In this document: positions 48,259-57,804 of the stretch, piece after piece
How positions within the stretch are numbered: the first letter of the stretch is position 1
How the letters are laid out: each line of letters starts with the position of its first letter
Notes under the pieces: generated by a model
The model's input: only the letters and a program-made list of their open reading frames with translations
What the model was told of the DNA's origin: nothing
Database searches by the model: none
NCBI RefSeq assembly: GCF_001269985.1
Contig: NZ_BBZB01000001.1
Span: 1,612,001 to 1,676,000, forward strand
Reading direction: 5' to 3'
Origin: Pseudoalteromonas sp. '520P1 No. 423'
GTDB taxonomy: Bacteria; Pseudomonadota; Gammaproteobacteria; Enterobacterales; Alteromonadaceae
Length of the DNA stretch: 64,000 bases
Translations under genes and position numbers: made by a program

Positions 48259-48283
48259 GTATAAAATATTCATAGAATATGAT

Positions 48284-48307
48284 AAAAGGTCGCTTTAGCG
48301 GCCTTTT
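48284..48307 (+). terminator. Rho-independent terminator after receptor
   Basis: Stem AAAAGGTCGC / GCGGCCTTTT with loop TTTA (one T-G pair), 25 bp after the stop. Confidence 0.85.
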
Positions 48308-48344
48308 AACTTTGTAAATTTCAGGATAAAACATAAAAGATGAT

Positions 48345-49402
48345 TTGTTGTTTAACCCTAACTATTTATTATATGATGTTGATTTAAGAAGTTGTGAATA
48401 TACATTTTTGGATGTCACTAAAAAAACATATATTAATTCAAGTTTTTTAGATACGAGAATGGAGGATGTATCAGGTAAAAACTGGTTGGTTAATATGCCT
48501 TTGATGAATAAAATAATACAAGATGAGGAAATAGGTACTAAACCGGTTTGTTATATATTTCATATTTTGTTTTCGCTTCTACTTTACTTTCAAGATGTTT
48601 AAATAAACCAAGTAAAACATTTTCATTTCGTGAACCTTGGTACTTAGAAGGTTAGCTGATACAAAAAGGGGTCTAGTCAATAGCGGTCAATTCGATACAA
48701 AACTATGATTAGCTTTAGTTAAAAATTGTGAGATATTACTGGTAAAAAACTACGAAAAAAAGAAAAAGTAATTATAAAACCAACAAATGTTGCTAATAAT
48801 TTAATTGAAGATTTGAAAATAGTAAATCCAGAGTCTAAGAGTATTTTTCTATATACTGATTTACATAAATTTTTAATTACAAATTTAAATAAATCAAAAG
48901 AAACAAAATTAAAAATGCCTTTATTAGCAAAGATACTCAGTCGAGAAGCAATTGAAGAAACTTGGATGAAAAGTATCAACTTTGAAAAGGTAAGTTATTT
49001 GGAAGCGTGCAGCCTAATCTAGTATTTTCAATTAAAACAAATCATAGATTTACCTAAAGAAATATCATCAAGAGCTTTATCCATAAATATCGAGAATTTC
49101 TTTACAGATTCGCAAAGCGCCTTAAGAGCAATTAATTCGCATTTAGATTTAAGATTTGATGATAGTGATATTGTTAACATCATAAACTCACCTATGATGT
49201 CAAAAAATGTAAAATCAACTAATGAGGAATTTAACTCATCATTTCGTAATGATAAATATAAAAAAATAGAAATTAATAATGCTGAAGACCTAGCACAGGT
49301 GAAGAAATGGTTTTCAATGTTGATAGGTGAAAATACAGAACTAGAATTAATGCGTTTACTTTATAGTTCGAGGACTAAAATCAATTCAAAGAATATAACT
49401 TA
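48345..49402 (+). pseudogene. Sulfotransferase-like family pseudogene
   Basis: Consecutive pieces in several frames read PVCYIFHI, FASTLLSRCLNKPSKTFSFREPWYLEG, KVIIKPTNVANNLIEDL, SKSIFLYTDLHKFLITNLNK and INSHLDLRFDDSDI, the order of a PAPS-binding sulfotransferase-like family. Stops at 48600, 48655 and 49020 interrupt it. Such genes often accompany TonB-dependent receptors in Alteromonadales. Confidence 0.6.
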
Positions 49403-49796
49403 AAATTAAGAACTAAGAAGAAGATCCAGATTTTTGATGCACTTTTTATAATAAAAACACTCAGGATTTTATAGAATTCATACTTTTTGATTGTTTAACT
49501 AAAATAAAATTATTTTTTTTATATTCGTTTGTATATTAACATTTGTTCACATGAAGCTTGTTTTTCCAGAGTTACAAGGGAATAAAATCTTATTTATGTA
49601 AATTTTATGTAACTCAAAAACTTGTGCCGAATTTAAATGATATAAAAAGTTATATATATCTTAACATCGAGTTGACAGGACTTGATCCATTTTGCATTAT
49701 TGGTAAGTTGATGCCTATCTATAGGTATCAATCCTGGTTGAATTAAATCAGTTTTAAATTCTAAAAAAGTTACATTACTTAAATTGGTTGGGAACT
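49403..49796. other. Upstream region of the TonB operon
   Basis: AT-rich, with no convincing gene. It should hold the operon promoter. A short inverted pair, GATGCCTATCTATAGGTATC, lies at about 49709-49728. Confidence 0.4.
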
Positions 49797-50567
49797 ATGT
49801 CTGTTAAAATCAGAAAGAGCCTTGTAGCATCTGCGTTGGTTGGCGCATTTGCATTAGCAAGCAATAATGTGATTGCAGATCCTTTGAATGACCTTCATAA
49901 AGCTGAAGCGAAAATTCATAAGGCCGCTGTAAAATCACAAGTTAAAATCGACAATGTATATGAACAAACTCAAGAGTTAATCGCTGAGTACCGCTCTGTT
50001 GTTGACGAAAGAGAAATCATTAAAGTTTATAACGATCACGTAGCACGTTTGGTTGCAGACCAAAATGCTTCAATCGAATCTTTTAATGATCAAATCGCAG
50101 AAATCGATAAAACGAAACAAAACGTTGTGCCTTTGATGTATCGCATGATCGATACGCTTGAGCAATTCATCAAAGCGGACGTTCCATTCAATACTGAAAA
50201 ACGTTTAGCACGTATTGAACTACTTCGTAGCACTATGGTTAGCTCTCAAGTAACGACTTCTGAGAAATACCGTCAAGTACTTGAAGCATATCTTATTGAA
50301 AAAGATTACAGTTCAGTTGTTAACGCTACTCAAGGTGTATTGAAACTAGATGGTCGTGATATCACTGTAGATTTCGCTCAAGTTGGTCGTATCTCTTACG
50401 TTGCTCAGTCTTTAGACATGAAAAACGCATGGGTATGGAACAACACGTCAGGATCTTGGGATGCTTTAGGTGAAGAATACCTAAAACCAGTAACAACTCT
50501 TATCCGTATGGCACGTAAGCAAGCGTCATTCGATCTTGTTAAACTACCTATCTTTGGCGCGGAGTAA
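49797..50567 (+). CDS. DUF3450 periplasmic coiled-coil protein of TonB system
   Basis: The protein has 256 residues from ATG 49797; the upstream TTG 49788 is less likely. A signal peptide (LVASALVGAFALASNNVIA) is followed by a long helical coiled coil (HKAEAKIHKAAVKSQVK, DQIAEIDKTKQNVVPLMYRM). DUF3450 is found almost only as first gene of TtpC-ExbB-ExbD-TonB operons in marine bacteria. It probably works with TtpC in the periplasm. Five bases separate it from the next gene. Confidence 0.9.
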   Translation: MSVKIRKSLVASALVGAFALASNNVIADPLNDLHKAEAKIHKAAVKSQVKIDNVYEQTQELIAEYRSVVDEREIIKVYNDHVARLVADQNASIESFNDQIAEIDKTKQNVVPLMYRMIDTLEQFIKADVPFNTEKRLARIELLRSTMVSSQVTTSEKYRQVLEAYLIEKDYSSVVNATQGVLKLDGRDITVDFAQVGRISYVAQSLDMKNAWVWNNTSGSWDALGEEYLKPVTTLIRMARKQASFDLVKLPIFGAE

Positions 50568-50572
50568 AACTA

Positions 50573-51937
50573 ATGAAGAAACTTTTTAAAGGTTTTGCTG
50601 TTGCTGCAGTACTATCAGTTTCTGCTGGTGCAGCATTAAATGCTCACGCAGATACAGCTTCTCTAGATAAAATTTTAGAGCAAGTAAAAAAAGATCGTAT
50701 CTCTGAAGGTAAAATTAATAAGCAACGTGAGCAAGAATTCCTTTCTGCTCGTGCAGACAAAAAAGCTTTGCATAATAAAGCAAAACGCGAACTAGCTGCT
50801 GAAAAAGCACGTGGTGAGCAGCTTAAAAAGCAATATGCACAAAATGAAATTACTTTAGCAGAAAAAGAGCAAGCGCTTGAAAATGCTAAAGGTACACTTG
50901 GTGAAATGTTTGGTGTTGTACGTCGTGCTGCATCTGAAACAATTGGTTCAATTGAAGCTTCTTTAGTAAGCGCTCAAAAACCAGGTCGCGAAGTTGTATT
51001 ACGTTCATTAGCAGAAGCTAAAAAACTTCCTACAACTCGTGAACTAGAAGAGTTATGGATTGCACTTCAAACTGAAATGACTGAGTCTGCTAAAGTATCT
51101 AAATTTGATGCTGAAGTTGCTCAACTTGACGGTGCAACTAGCATGATGCAAGTTACTCGTATTGGTAACTTCAACTTAGTTAGCGAACAAGGTTACTTAA
51201 TCTACCACCCAGAAACTAAGCAAATCCAACCTTTAGGTCGTCAACCAGACGGTCATATCGTAGGTTCTGCTTCTGATTTAATATCAGCTTCAGCTGGTTC
51301 ATACTCAGGTTTCTACTTAGATCCAACTCGTGGTTCAATCCTTCGTCTTAACACGCAAAAAGCGACACCAGAAGACCGTTTCCACCAAGGTGGAACAGTT
51401 GGTTACGTAATCGCAGTGTTATTAGTTGTTGGTTTCCTAATTGGTTTCGTACGTTTAGCTGCGCTTACTGTTATCGGTGGCAAAATGAAAGCACAACTTA
51501 AGAATGTTAACGCACCAAGTGACAAAAACCCACTAGGTCGTATTCTTAAAGTTTACAGCGACAACAAAAACCAAGATGTTGAAAACCTTGAGTTGAAACT
51601 TGATGAAGCTATCATGAAAGAAACTCCAAGCATTGAAGCTGGTATCAATATTATCAAGATTTTCGCAGCTATCGCTCCGTTACTAGGTCTACTAGGTACG
51701 GTTGTTGGTATGATCGAAACTTTCCAACAAATTACTTTGTTTGGTACAGGTGACCCGAAAATCATGGCTGGTTCAATCTCAATGGCTCTAGTAACAACTG
51801 CTCTAGGTCTAATTGCTGCACTACCATTAATTTTCTTACACGCTGTTGTACATGCGCGTAGTAAATCAATCGTGCACGTTCTTGAAGAGCAAAGCGCTGG
51901 TATCATCGCAGCTCACGCAGAGAAGGAAAAAGCCTAA
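50573..51937 (+). CDS. ttpC: TtpC-like MotA/TolQ/ExbB protein
   Basis: The protein has 454 residues with a signal peptide, a periplasmic coiled coil (about 25-130), a mid-domain, then a membrane helix at about 275-295 and the ExbB/TolQ core (IAPLLGLLGTVVGMIETFQQ, TALGLIAALPLIFLH). TtpC is the extra component needed by Vibrio TonB2 systems. The stop shares a base with the start of exbB, so translation is coupled. Confidence 0.9.
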   Translation: MKKLFKGFAVAAVLSVSAGAALNAHADTASLDKILEQVKKDRISEGKINKQREQEFLSARADKKALHNKAKRELAAEKARGEQLKKQYAQNEITLAEKEQALENAKGTLGEMFGVVRRAASETIGSIEASLVSAQKPGREVVLRSLAEAKKLPTTRELEELWIALQTEMTESAKVSKFDAEVAQLDGATSMMQVTRIGNFNLVSEQGYLIYHPETKQIQPLGRQPDGHIVGSASDLISASAGSYSGFYLDPTRGSILRLNTQKATPEDRFHQGGTVGYVIAVLLVVGFLIGFVRLAALTVIGGKMKAQLKNVNAPSDKNPLGRILKVYSDNKNQDVENLELKLDEAIMKETPSIEAGINIIKIFAAIAPLLGLLGTVVGMIETFQQITLFGTGDPKIMAGSISMALVTTALGLIAALPLIFLHAVVHARSKSIVHVLEEQSAGIIAAHAEKEKA

Positions 51938-52461
51938 TGTTATTCCTGATAGAGTTATGGGAATCTGTCAGGGATTTTGTGGCTACAGGCGGCCAAGTAC
52001 TTTATGTGGTCGCGATAGCACTTTTCATTATGTGGGTATTAATGATAGAGCGTTATTGGTTCTTAACTACCGAGTTTCCTCGTATGAAAAAAGGAATAAT
52101 CGCTAGTTGGGATGCCCGCCAGGATACTACATCCTGGTACGCACACAGAATTCGTGAAGCATGGATTTCTGAAGCGTCCGAAAATTTAAGCCAGCGCATG
52201 TTGTTGATTAAAACTTTGGTAGCTGTTTGTCCTTTAATCGGACTGTTAGGTACTGTAACTGGTATGATCGCTGTTTTTGAAACAATGGCAAGCCAAGGTA
52301 CAGGTAACGCACGTTTAATGGCAGCTGGTATATCAATGGCAACAATTCCGACTATGGCTGGAATGGTTGCGGCGCTATCTGGTGTATTTTTTAGTACACG
52401 TCTTGAAGCTAAAGCGAAAGTTGCTCGCGCTTCATTAATTGATAGTCTGCCACATCACTAG
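51937..52461 (+). CDS. exbB: ExbB proton-channel protein
   Basis: The protein has 174 residues with three membrane helices (VLYVVAIALFIMWVLMI; VAVCPLIGLLGTVTGMIAVFE; AGMVAALSGVFFS). The length suits TonB2-type ExbB2. It forms the pentameric proton channel with ExbD to energise TonB. Confidence 0.92.
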   Translation: MLFLIELWESVRDFVATGGQVLYVVAIALFIMWVLMIERYWFLTTEFPRMKKGIIASWDARQDTTSWYAHRIREAWISEASENLSQRMLLIKTLVAVCPLIGLLGTVTGMIAVFETMASQGTGNARLMAAGISMATIPTMAGMVAALSGVFFSTRLEAKAKVARASLIDSLPHH

Positions 52462-52475
52462 AGAGAGATTTAAAT

Positions 52476-52877
52476 ATGGCACGTAAACAACGTTTTCGTG
52501 AAGAAGAAGACGCTGCAGTAGATATGACACCGATGCTAGATATCGTTTTCATCATGCTGATCTTCTTCATCGTGACTACTTCATTCGTTAAAGAAGCGGG
52601 TATTGAAGTCAATAAACCAAAAGCAGCACAAGCAAGTAAGCAAAAAAATGCAAATATTTTTATTGCTATCAATGCACGTGGTGAAGTTCATATGGACAAG
52701 AGTGTTGTTGATATCGAACGTGTATCTGCGAAACTTGAAAGTTTATTAGCTGAACAGCCTACTGATGTTGTAATTATCCAAGCGGATAAAGAAGCAAAAC
52801 ATGGTATCGTTGTTAAAGTAATGGATGCTATCAAGACGACAGGTGTTTCTAGAATTTCTATTGCAGGAGTTCCTTGA
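52476..52877 (+). CDS. exbD: ExbD energising protein
   Basis: The protein has 133 residues. VDMTPMLDIVFIMLIFFIVTT contains the membrane Asp that carries protons, and a periplasmic domain follows. It overlaps the tonB start by four bases (ATGA). AGAGAGAT lies about ten bases upstream. Confidence 0.94.
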   Translation: MARKQRFREEEDAAVDMTPMLDIVFIMLIFFIVTTSFVKEAGIEVNKPKAAQASKQKNANIFIAINARGEVHMDKSVVDIERVSAKLESLLAEQPTDVVIIQADKEAKHGIVVKVMDAIKTTGVSRISIAGVP

Positions 52878-53491
52878 TGATTCGTTTTCTGTTTTCACTT
52901 ATTGCAGGTGGGGCAGTTACTTTCGGCTTGTTCTTTTTCATGGCCTTTCTTATCTCCAGTGGAGATAAGAGAGCTGAAGATGAAAAAGAAAAAATCATAG
53001 TCGAAATTATGACGAATCCGCCTGAGTCGAAGGTGCAGCAGCGTAGACGTGTTCCGCCTCCGCCGCCGCCGCCGCCAAAACAGCCGCCTAAGCCGCAGCC
53101 ACCACAACCGGACAACAGTACACCTGATGCCGGAGCTTTGTCATTTAATATGCCAAGCATCAATGTAGGTGGTTCAGCTGGAGGACTGAGTGGTCCAGGT
53201 GCTTTTGGTCGTGATGGTGATGCTACACCTATCGTTCGAATTGAACCTAAATACCCAGTGCAAGCTGCACGTGATGGTAAAGAAGGTTGGGTGCAGTTAT
53301 CTTTCACTATCAATGAACTTGGTGGTGTTGAAGATGTTAAAGTTATAAACGCTGAACCAAAACGTATATTTGACCGCGAAGCAAAACGTGCTCTACGTAA
53401 GTGGAAGTACAAGCCTAAAGTTGTTGATGGTAAAGCCATGAAACAACCAGGCCTTCAAGTTCAATTAGACTTTAAAATTAACCAAGGTTAA
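52874..53491 (+). CDS. tonB: TonB energy transducer (TonB2 type)
   Basis: The protein has 205 residues: N-terminal membrane anchor (FLFSLIAGGAVTFGLFFFMAFL), proline-rich spacer (PPPPPPPPKQPPKPQPPQP) and C-terminal TonB domain (RIEPKYPVQAARDGKEGWVQ, with the conserved YP). It moves energy from ExbBD to the outer-membrane receptors nearby. Confidence 0.94.
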   Translation: MMIRFLFSLIAGGAVTFGLFFFMAFLISSGDKRAEDEKEKIIVEIMTNPPESKVQQRRRVPPPPPPPPKQPPKPQPPQPDNSTPDAGALSFNMPSINVGGSAGGLSGPGAFGRDGDATPIVRIEPKYPVQAARDGKEGWVQLSFTINELGGVEDVKVINAEPKRIFDREAKRALRKWKYKPKVVDGKAMKQPGLQVQLDFKINQG

Positions 53492-53503
53492 GGAGGAATA
53501 GAA

Positions 53504-54769
53504 ATGAAAAACTTGTCAAAAGTAACAGCTCTTGCCCTGCTTATCTCTTTGGGTGGTTCTGTTGTTTCACCTACAGTTATGGCTAAGCCTAATTACGAAG
53601 AAATTGAAAAACGTAAAAAAGCTAAAACCAAAATAATGGGTGAGCGTACAGGTAAAAAAGTAGTTAAAGCATTTGATCTTTATAATGAAGAAGATATAGA
53701 TGGTGCACTTGCTCTTTTACTTGAACTGAAACCTTCTAATGCATTTGATAAAGCAACAGTTAATTTTTACTTAGGGCAGTTAAATGCTCAAAAAGAAAAT
53801 TATTCTGCAGCTGTTAAATACATGAAACTGGCTATTTCTGAAGATGTTCTTAACTTTAAAGACCAAGCTCAATCTATGAAATTGATGGGTGATTTGTATG
53901 CAGGTACTAAAAAATACAAAGAAGCTAAAGAAATTTACATGGATTGGATGGACTTTACAGGTGAAGAAGATGCCAATGTTTACATCCGAATTGCACAAGC
54001 TAACTATGAGCTTAAAGCATTTAAAGATGTAATTGCACCAGCAGATCGTGCCATTGCATTGGAAAAACCTGATGACCGTAAAAAAGCACCATATGATTTA
54101 AAAATCGGTGCTTTTTATGAGCTAAAAGACTACAAAAATGTAGTTAAAGTTGCTGAAACTGTACTTAAAACTTGGCCAGAAATGCCTAAGTCTTGGACTC
54201 AGTTAGGTAAATTTTACATGCAAGTTGAAGACTATAAAAAAGGTCTTTCAACCATGGAAATGGCTTATAAAAACGGTCACTTTGAAACAGAAGTTGATTA
54301 TAAAATATTAACTAGCTTCTATTCTCTTAACGAAATCCCTTACAAAGCCGGTGCATTATTTGAAAAGGCAATGAAAGAAGATAAAGTTAAGCGTACTAAG
54401 CAAAATGTTATGGCGATGGCAAGTTACTTCCATCAGTCAAAAGAGATTGCTAAGGCTTCAAAGTACTACCAAGAAGCAGGTAAGTTTGATAACGATGCTG
54501 AATTGTATCGTAAATCAGGCGCGTTATTGCTACAGAGCGAGAAATTCTCACAATCTGTTAAAGCATTAAACAAAGCTCTTGAGTTAGGTTCTAAAAAGAA
54601 AGGTCGTATTTATGCTGATTTAGCTGATGCTTATTTCCAGCAAGAAAAATACAAGAAAGCTTATTCTGCAATTATGGAATCAGCTAAAGATCCTAAAACA
54701 CGTAAATTTGCGAAAAGTTGGTCTTCTTTTATTAAAGAAAAAGCAGCACGTAAAGGCGTTAAGATCTAA
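53504..54769 (+). CDS. TPR-repeat periplasmic protein of TonB operon
   Basis: The protein has 421 residues with a signal peptide (ALALLISLGGSVVSPTVMA) and eight or more tetratricopeptide repeats (ATVNFYLGQLNAQKENYSAA, RIYADLADAYFQQEKYKKA). It is the usual last gene of these operons and probably scaffolds the complex. AGGAGG is nine bases before the ATG. Confidence 0.9.
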   Translation: MKNLSKVTALALLISLGGSVVSPTVMAKPNYEEIEKRKKAKTKIMGERTGKKVVKAFDLYNEEDIDGALALLLELKPSNAFDKATVNFYLGQLNAQKENYSAAVKYMKLAISEDVLNFKDQAQSMKLMGDLYAGTKKYKEAKEIYMDWMDFTGEEDANVYIRIAQANYELKAFKDVIAPADRAIALEKPDDRKKAPYDLKIGAFYELKDYKNVVKVAETVLKTWPEMPKSWTQLGKFYMQVEDYKKGLSTMEMAYKNGHFETEVDYKILTSFYSLNEIPYKAGALFEKAMKEDKVKRTKQNVMAMASYFHQSKEIAKASKYYQEAGKFDNDAELYRKSGALLLQSEKFSQSVKALNKALELGSKKKGRIYADLADAYFQQEKYKKAYSAIMESAKDPKTRKFAKSWSSFIKEKAARKGVKI

Positions 54770-54788
54770 AGTTAACTTTCGTTAACTC

Positions 54789-54822
54789 AAAAACCCTATT
54801 CATTTTTTGAATAGGGTTTTTT
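54789..54822 (+). terminator. Rho-independent terminator of the TonB operon
   Basis: Long stem AAAAACCCTATTCA / TGAATAGGGTTTTT with five-base T loop and T-run, 20 bp after the stop. Confidence 0.95.
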
Positions 54823-54846
54823 GTTTTTATAAACCTAAAAATGACT

Positions 54847-55035
54847 AATGCAGACCATGGATTGAATAGGCATTACACCCTTGAGACTCCGCTTCTTTTA
54901 GTGTACTGGCTGATTTAACAAATATATCTTCTAAAGGTATAAATATTTGTCGCACCTACAGTCAAATTGATTGATATAGATCTTAACTTAATGCGCTCTT
55001 CTATAGTGCTTTGTATTCGTTGAACAATATTATTT
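54847..55035 (-). pseudogene. GGDEF (diguanylate cyclase) C-terminal remnant
   Basis: Minus-strand pieces in two frames read VQRIQSTIEERIKLRSISIN-LTVGATNI and IPLEDIFVKSASTLKEAES-QGCNAYSI, like the end of a GGDEF domain (vtlSiGva, aD.ALy.AK..G.N). The GGDEF motif is not retained. This is a weak call. Confidence 0.4.
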
Positions 55036-55193
55036 GTTCCTGATTAATAATCTATGCCATTGCCTGTTTAGTATTTCCATAAAATATGCTTGATTGTATA
55101 ATCCTGTATCACCATCTCTAAATGATGCATTTTGAAAAAGAAAATATCATAGGCCACCCTTTAATTAACCCTCTTAAATAAGGTTAGATTAGC

Positions 55194-56357
55194 TTGAACA
55201 AAATTACTCAATTTTTAATAATTTTTTTATTACCTGTATTCGTTGCATGTAATGATGCAAACATACCGAAAAGCAAAAGTACTAAGGGTTCGATTGAACA
55301 ATTGAAGGTATTAAATCATTTGTTATTACCATCTAATGTAGTGCTAAACCAAAGCATTGATTACCCATTTGATGAAACGTATTTAATGAAAAGGCATCAA
55401 ATTTATACTGATTTATCCTTTTTTGAAATATCAAGTGGAACAGGTGCGAAAGCAGAGTTAAATTATTTGATGATACAACAGCGCTTTCCTGAGCGTTACT
55501 TTCCGTGGCCATCGGATATCAATGTGCTTGATACCGTGCTAACTCATACCTTAACGACACAAAACTCTGCTTTGTTATCAGATGCGACAATTTGGCTCAG
55601 GTTCGTTCAGACTAGATTAGAAGAGGCTACTAAGAGTAATATTAAACTTAATAAGATGGCGCATTCAGATTTAATCGCTCGAATTACATTAGTGAATGAG
55701 AAACTAAATAATTTAAATATTAAAGAAAGTACTGAACTGACAGAGTTTAGAAGTGCCTTAGAACAGCTAAAAACATATGTCTTAAAATATAAACCAAGAA
55801 ACATGTTAGGGCTTCGACAATTACCAAATGGAGTTGATTGGTACCAGTCTAAGTTAAATTACTTCTTAGGTGGTGTTAAGGCGCCAGATGAATGGCTAAT
55901 TACAATACAAAGTGCACTAAAAAGTTTGGATGGCGAAAATGTAGTAGCCATTGATAGAATGTCTGACGTTGCACTACAAAAACAATTAATTGAGGCCGGG
56001 TTTATACTACCGCAACCTTTATTGACAAGTTTAGTTTCACAATTTGGTATAGAGATTTTAAATTCAAAAGTAAACGGGCTAGACTGGCAGCAGGGTTATA
56101 TCAATTACAATGAAATGTTTGAATCTTTATATGAAAAACCAGGGATCATAAACAGTAATTTTAAATTATTTTGGCTTACAATTGCTGAAATCGATTTAGG
56201 TATTCATTATCAAGGTTGGGGTTTAAAGCAAGCTGAGCATGTATTAAATAAACGTTTTGATTTAACTGAGGATGAAGTGGCTTCACTCATAGAGTATGTT
56301 GTATTTTATCCTGGTCAGATCATGTCAGGTGCAAAAGGTTTACTAAAAAACAAATAG
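55194..56357 (+). CDS. DUF885-like lipoprotein
   Basis: The protein has 387 residues with a lipoprotein signal (IIFLLPVFVAC) and a TTG start at 55194. NGVDWYQSKLNYFLGGVKAPDEWL and the C-terminal YPGQIMSGAKGLL resemble DUF885 proteins, which are zinc-peptidase-like, but it is shorter than the usual 550-600 residues and the HExxH-type motif is not visible. It may be a degenerate paralogue. Function unknown. Confidence 0.5.
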   Translation: MNKITQFLIIFLLPVFVACNDANIPKSKSTKGSIEQLKVLNHLLLPSNVVLNQSIDYPFDETYLMKRHQIYTDLSFFEISSGTGAKAELNYLMIQQRFPERYFPWPSDINVLDTVLTHTLTTQNSALLSDATIWLRFVQTRLEEATKSNIKLNKMAHSDLIARITLVNEKLNNLNIKESTELTEFRSALEQLKTYVLKYKPRNMLGLRQLPNGVDWYQSKLNYFLGGVKAPDEWLITIQSALKSLDGENVVAIDRMSDVALQKQLIEAGFILPQPLLTSLVSQFGIEILNSKVNGLDWQQGYINYNEMFESLYEKPGIINSNFKLFWLTIAEIDLGIHYQGWGLKQAEHVLNKRFDLTEDEVASLIEYVVFYPGQIMSGAKGLLKNK

Positions 56358-56379
56358 TTGAATAAACGGGGTGCTCTGG

Positions 56380-56412
56380 GCTGTTTAATTTTTATGATAT
56401 TAATTAAACAGC
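56380..56412. terminator. Bidirectional hairpin after DUF885-like gene
   Basis: Perfect 11-base arms GCTGTTTAATT / AATTAAACAGC with an AT-rich 11-base loop, followed by TGGTTTTT. Likely a terminator for the upstream gene and the dksA relic on the other strand. Confidence 0.6.
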
Positions 56413-56564
56413 TGGTTTTTCAGCACAAGGCAGGCATTTTTGTTCTGTTGGGTCCTGTTCCAATTTTAATAGTGAAATTGCGTCTTCACAATCAGCGAAA
56501 ATGCCATAAACGCCTTGCTCAAATTGACATAAAGCTGCTTCGACCTTGTTTAATTTAATTACTT
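56404..56564 (-). pseudogene. DksA/TraR-type zinc-finger fragment
   Basis: Open for about 52 residues with no start: LNKVEAALCQFEQGVYGIFAD and PTEQKCLPCAEKPAV. The second Cys pair (CLPC) is kept but the first is reduced to one Cys. It resembles the C-terminus of DksA/TraR proteins. A relic. Confidence 0.55.
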
Positions 56565-56630
56565 TTTATTTAATGTCGGGTTAACGAATTATAGAAGGCA
56601 GTCTTATAACCTGAGTTTGATGTAAATCAA

Positions 56631-57590
56631 TTAAATGACCTTTGCATGTTGTTTTAGCATATTTAAAACATCATCCTTTAATTTTAAGCGTTTTATATCA
56701 TTAAATAAATCACTTGCTTGCGGGTATGTTAGCAATAAAAACCTCAACCACTGTTTCGTTCTAGAGGAAAAGTACTTTTCTTTTTTAGGTTCTTCATTGT
56801 GCATTGAAGAATTAATAATATAAACTAATATACTTTGCCAAGATAATTCAGAGTACTCTTGAGATAAATTAGCACAGTATATTTGCTTAGCCAGATCCGG
56901 TTTAGCTAATGCACCACGACCTAACATAACATCAACACAGCCACTTTTTAATTGGCACCTTTTATAATCATCTAAATTCCAAACTTCACCATTAGCAATA
57001 ACTTGCATGGCGTGAGGTTTATCCATTAAAGGTTTTATTTTTTCCCAATATGCAGGAGGACGATAGCCGTCTTTTTTAGTTCTTGCATGAATAGTAATGG
57101 TATTAGCGCCGGCTTGATTAATTGCATCAAATATTTCTTGCGATAAAGTATCATCGTCAAAACCTAAGCGAATTTTAGCTGATACTTCATTGCTTAAAGG
57201 GACCGCTTCTCGTACTTTTTTTACTATTTCATATATATGCTCAGGTGTTTTTAATAATACTGCACCACCTTTACTTTTATTCACTGTTTTAGCTGGGCAT
57301 CCAAAATTAAGATCGATACCGTGCGAACCAAGCTCTGATGCGACAATTGCATTTTCAGCTAAGTAATTTGCATCTTGGCCTAATAGCTGTACTCTAACTG
57401 GGGTGCCAGCTCTTGTTTTGCCTTTTGTAAGGAGTTCAGGACAATAACGATGATAAACTTTAGGTGATAATATTTGATCAACAATACGAACAAACTCTGT
57501 TACGCATAAATCGAAACCACCAATGTCAGTAAGTAGCTGTCGCATATTAAAATCAACTACACCTTCCATAGGTGCTAAAATCAGTTTCAT
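56631..57590 (-). CDS. dusC: tRNA-dihydrouridine(16) synthase DusC
   Basis: The protein has 319 residues. MKLILAPMEGVVDFNMRQLL, DLNFGCPAKTVNKSKGGAVLL (catalytic Cys), IRLGFDD, HARTKKDGY and the FMN-binding ANGEVW and MLGRGAL are conserved. The N-terminus and length match DusC rather than DusA/DusB. It reduces uridine 16 of tRNA using FMN and NADPH. Confidence 0.92.
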   Translation of the reverse strand: MKLILAPMEGVVDFNMRQLLTDIGGFDLCVTEFVRIVDQILSPKVYHRYCPELLTKGKTRAGTPVRVQLLGQDANYLAENAIVASELGSHGIDLNFGCPAKTVNKSKGGAVLLKTPEHIYEIVKKVREAVPLSNEVSAKIRLGFDDDTLSQEIFDAINQAGANTITIHARTKKDGYRPPAYWEKIKPLMDKPHAMQVIANGEVWNLDDYKRCQLKSGCVDVMLGRGALAKPDLAKQIYCANLSQEYSELSWQSILVYIINSSMHNEEPKKEKYFSSRTKQWLRFLLLTYPQASDLFNDIKRLKLKDDVLNMLKQHAKVI

Positions 57591-57804
57591 AAAGGGATCT
57601 GAGTCAGAGAAATAAGGTTTAGGATTTTACAGATAACTGCCATTTTGATAAATGATTATTTGGTTTTGGTGTCATATTTAACAAAAATTAGAATAATTTA
57701 AAAATTTAATATAATTAATTTGAAATAAAATTATCTAAGACTAGGTCTTCATAAGTAATACAAATATTCGTGAAAGTAAATTTAAGTAAAAAGGGAAATC
57801 CAAT

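Noticed and set aside
49558..49746. 62-residue plus-strand frame upstream of the TonB operon
   Set aside because: AT-rich, no ribosome site or family resemblance; likely chance.
52858..53439. 193-residue minus-strand frame
   Set aside because: Antisense to tonB; its Gly/Cys-rich part mirrors the TonB proline-rich region.
56358..56558. 66-residue plus-strand frame after the DUF885-like gene
   Set aside because: It is antisense to the dksA-like relic and runs through a hairpin; no family resemblance.
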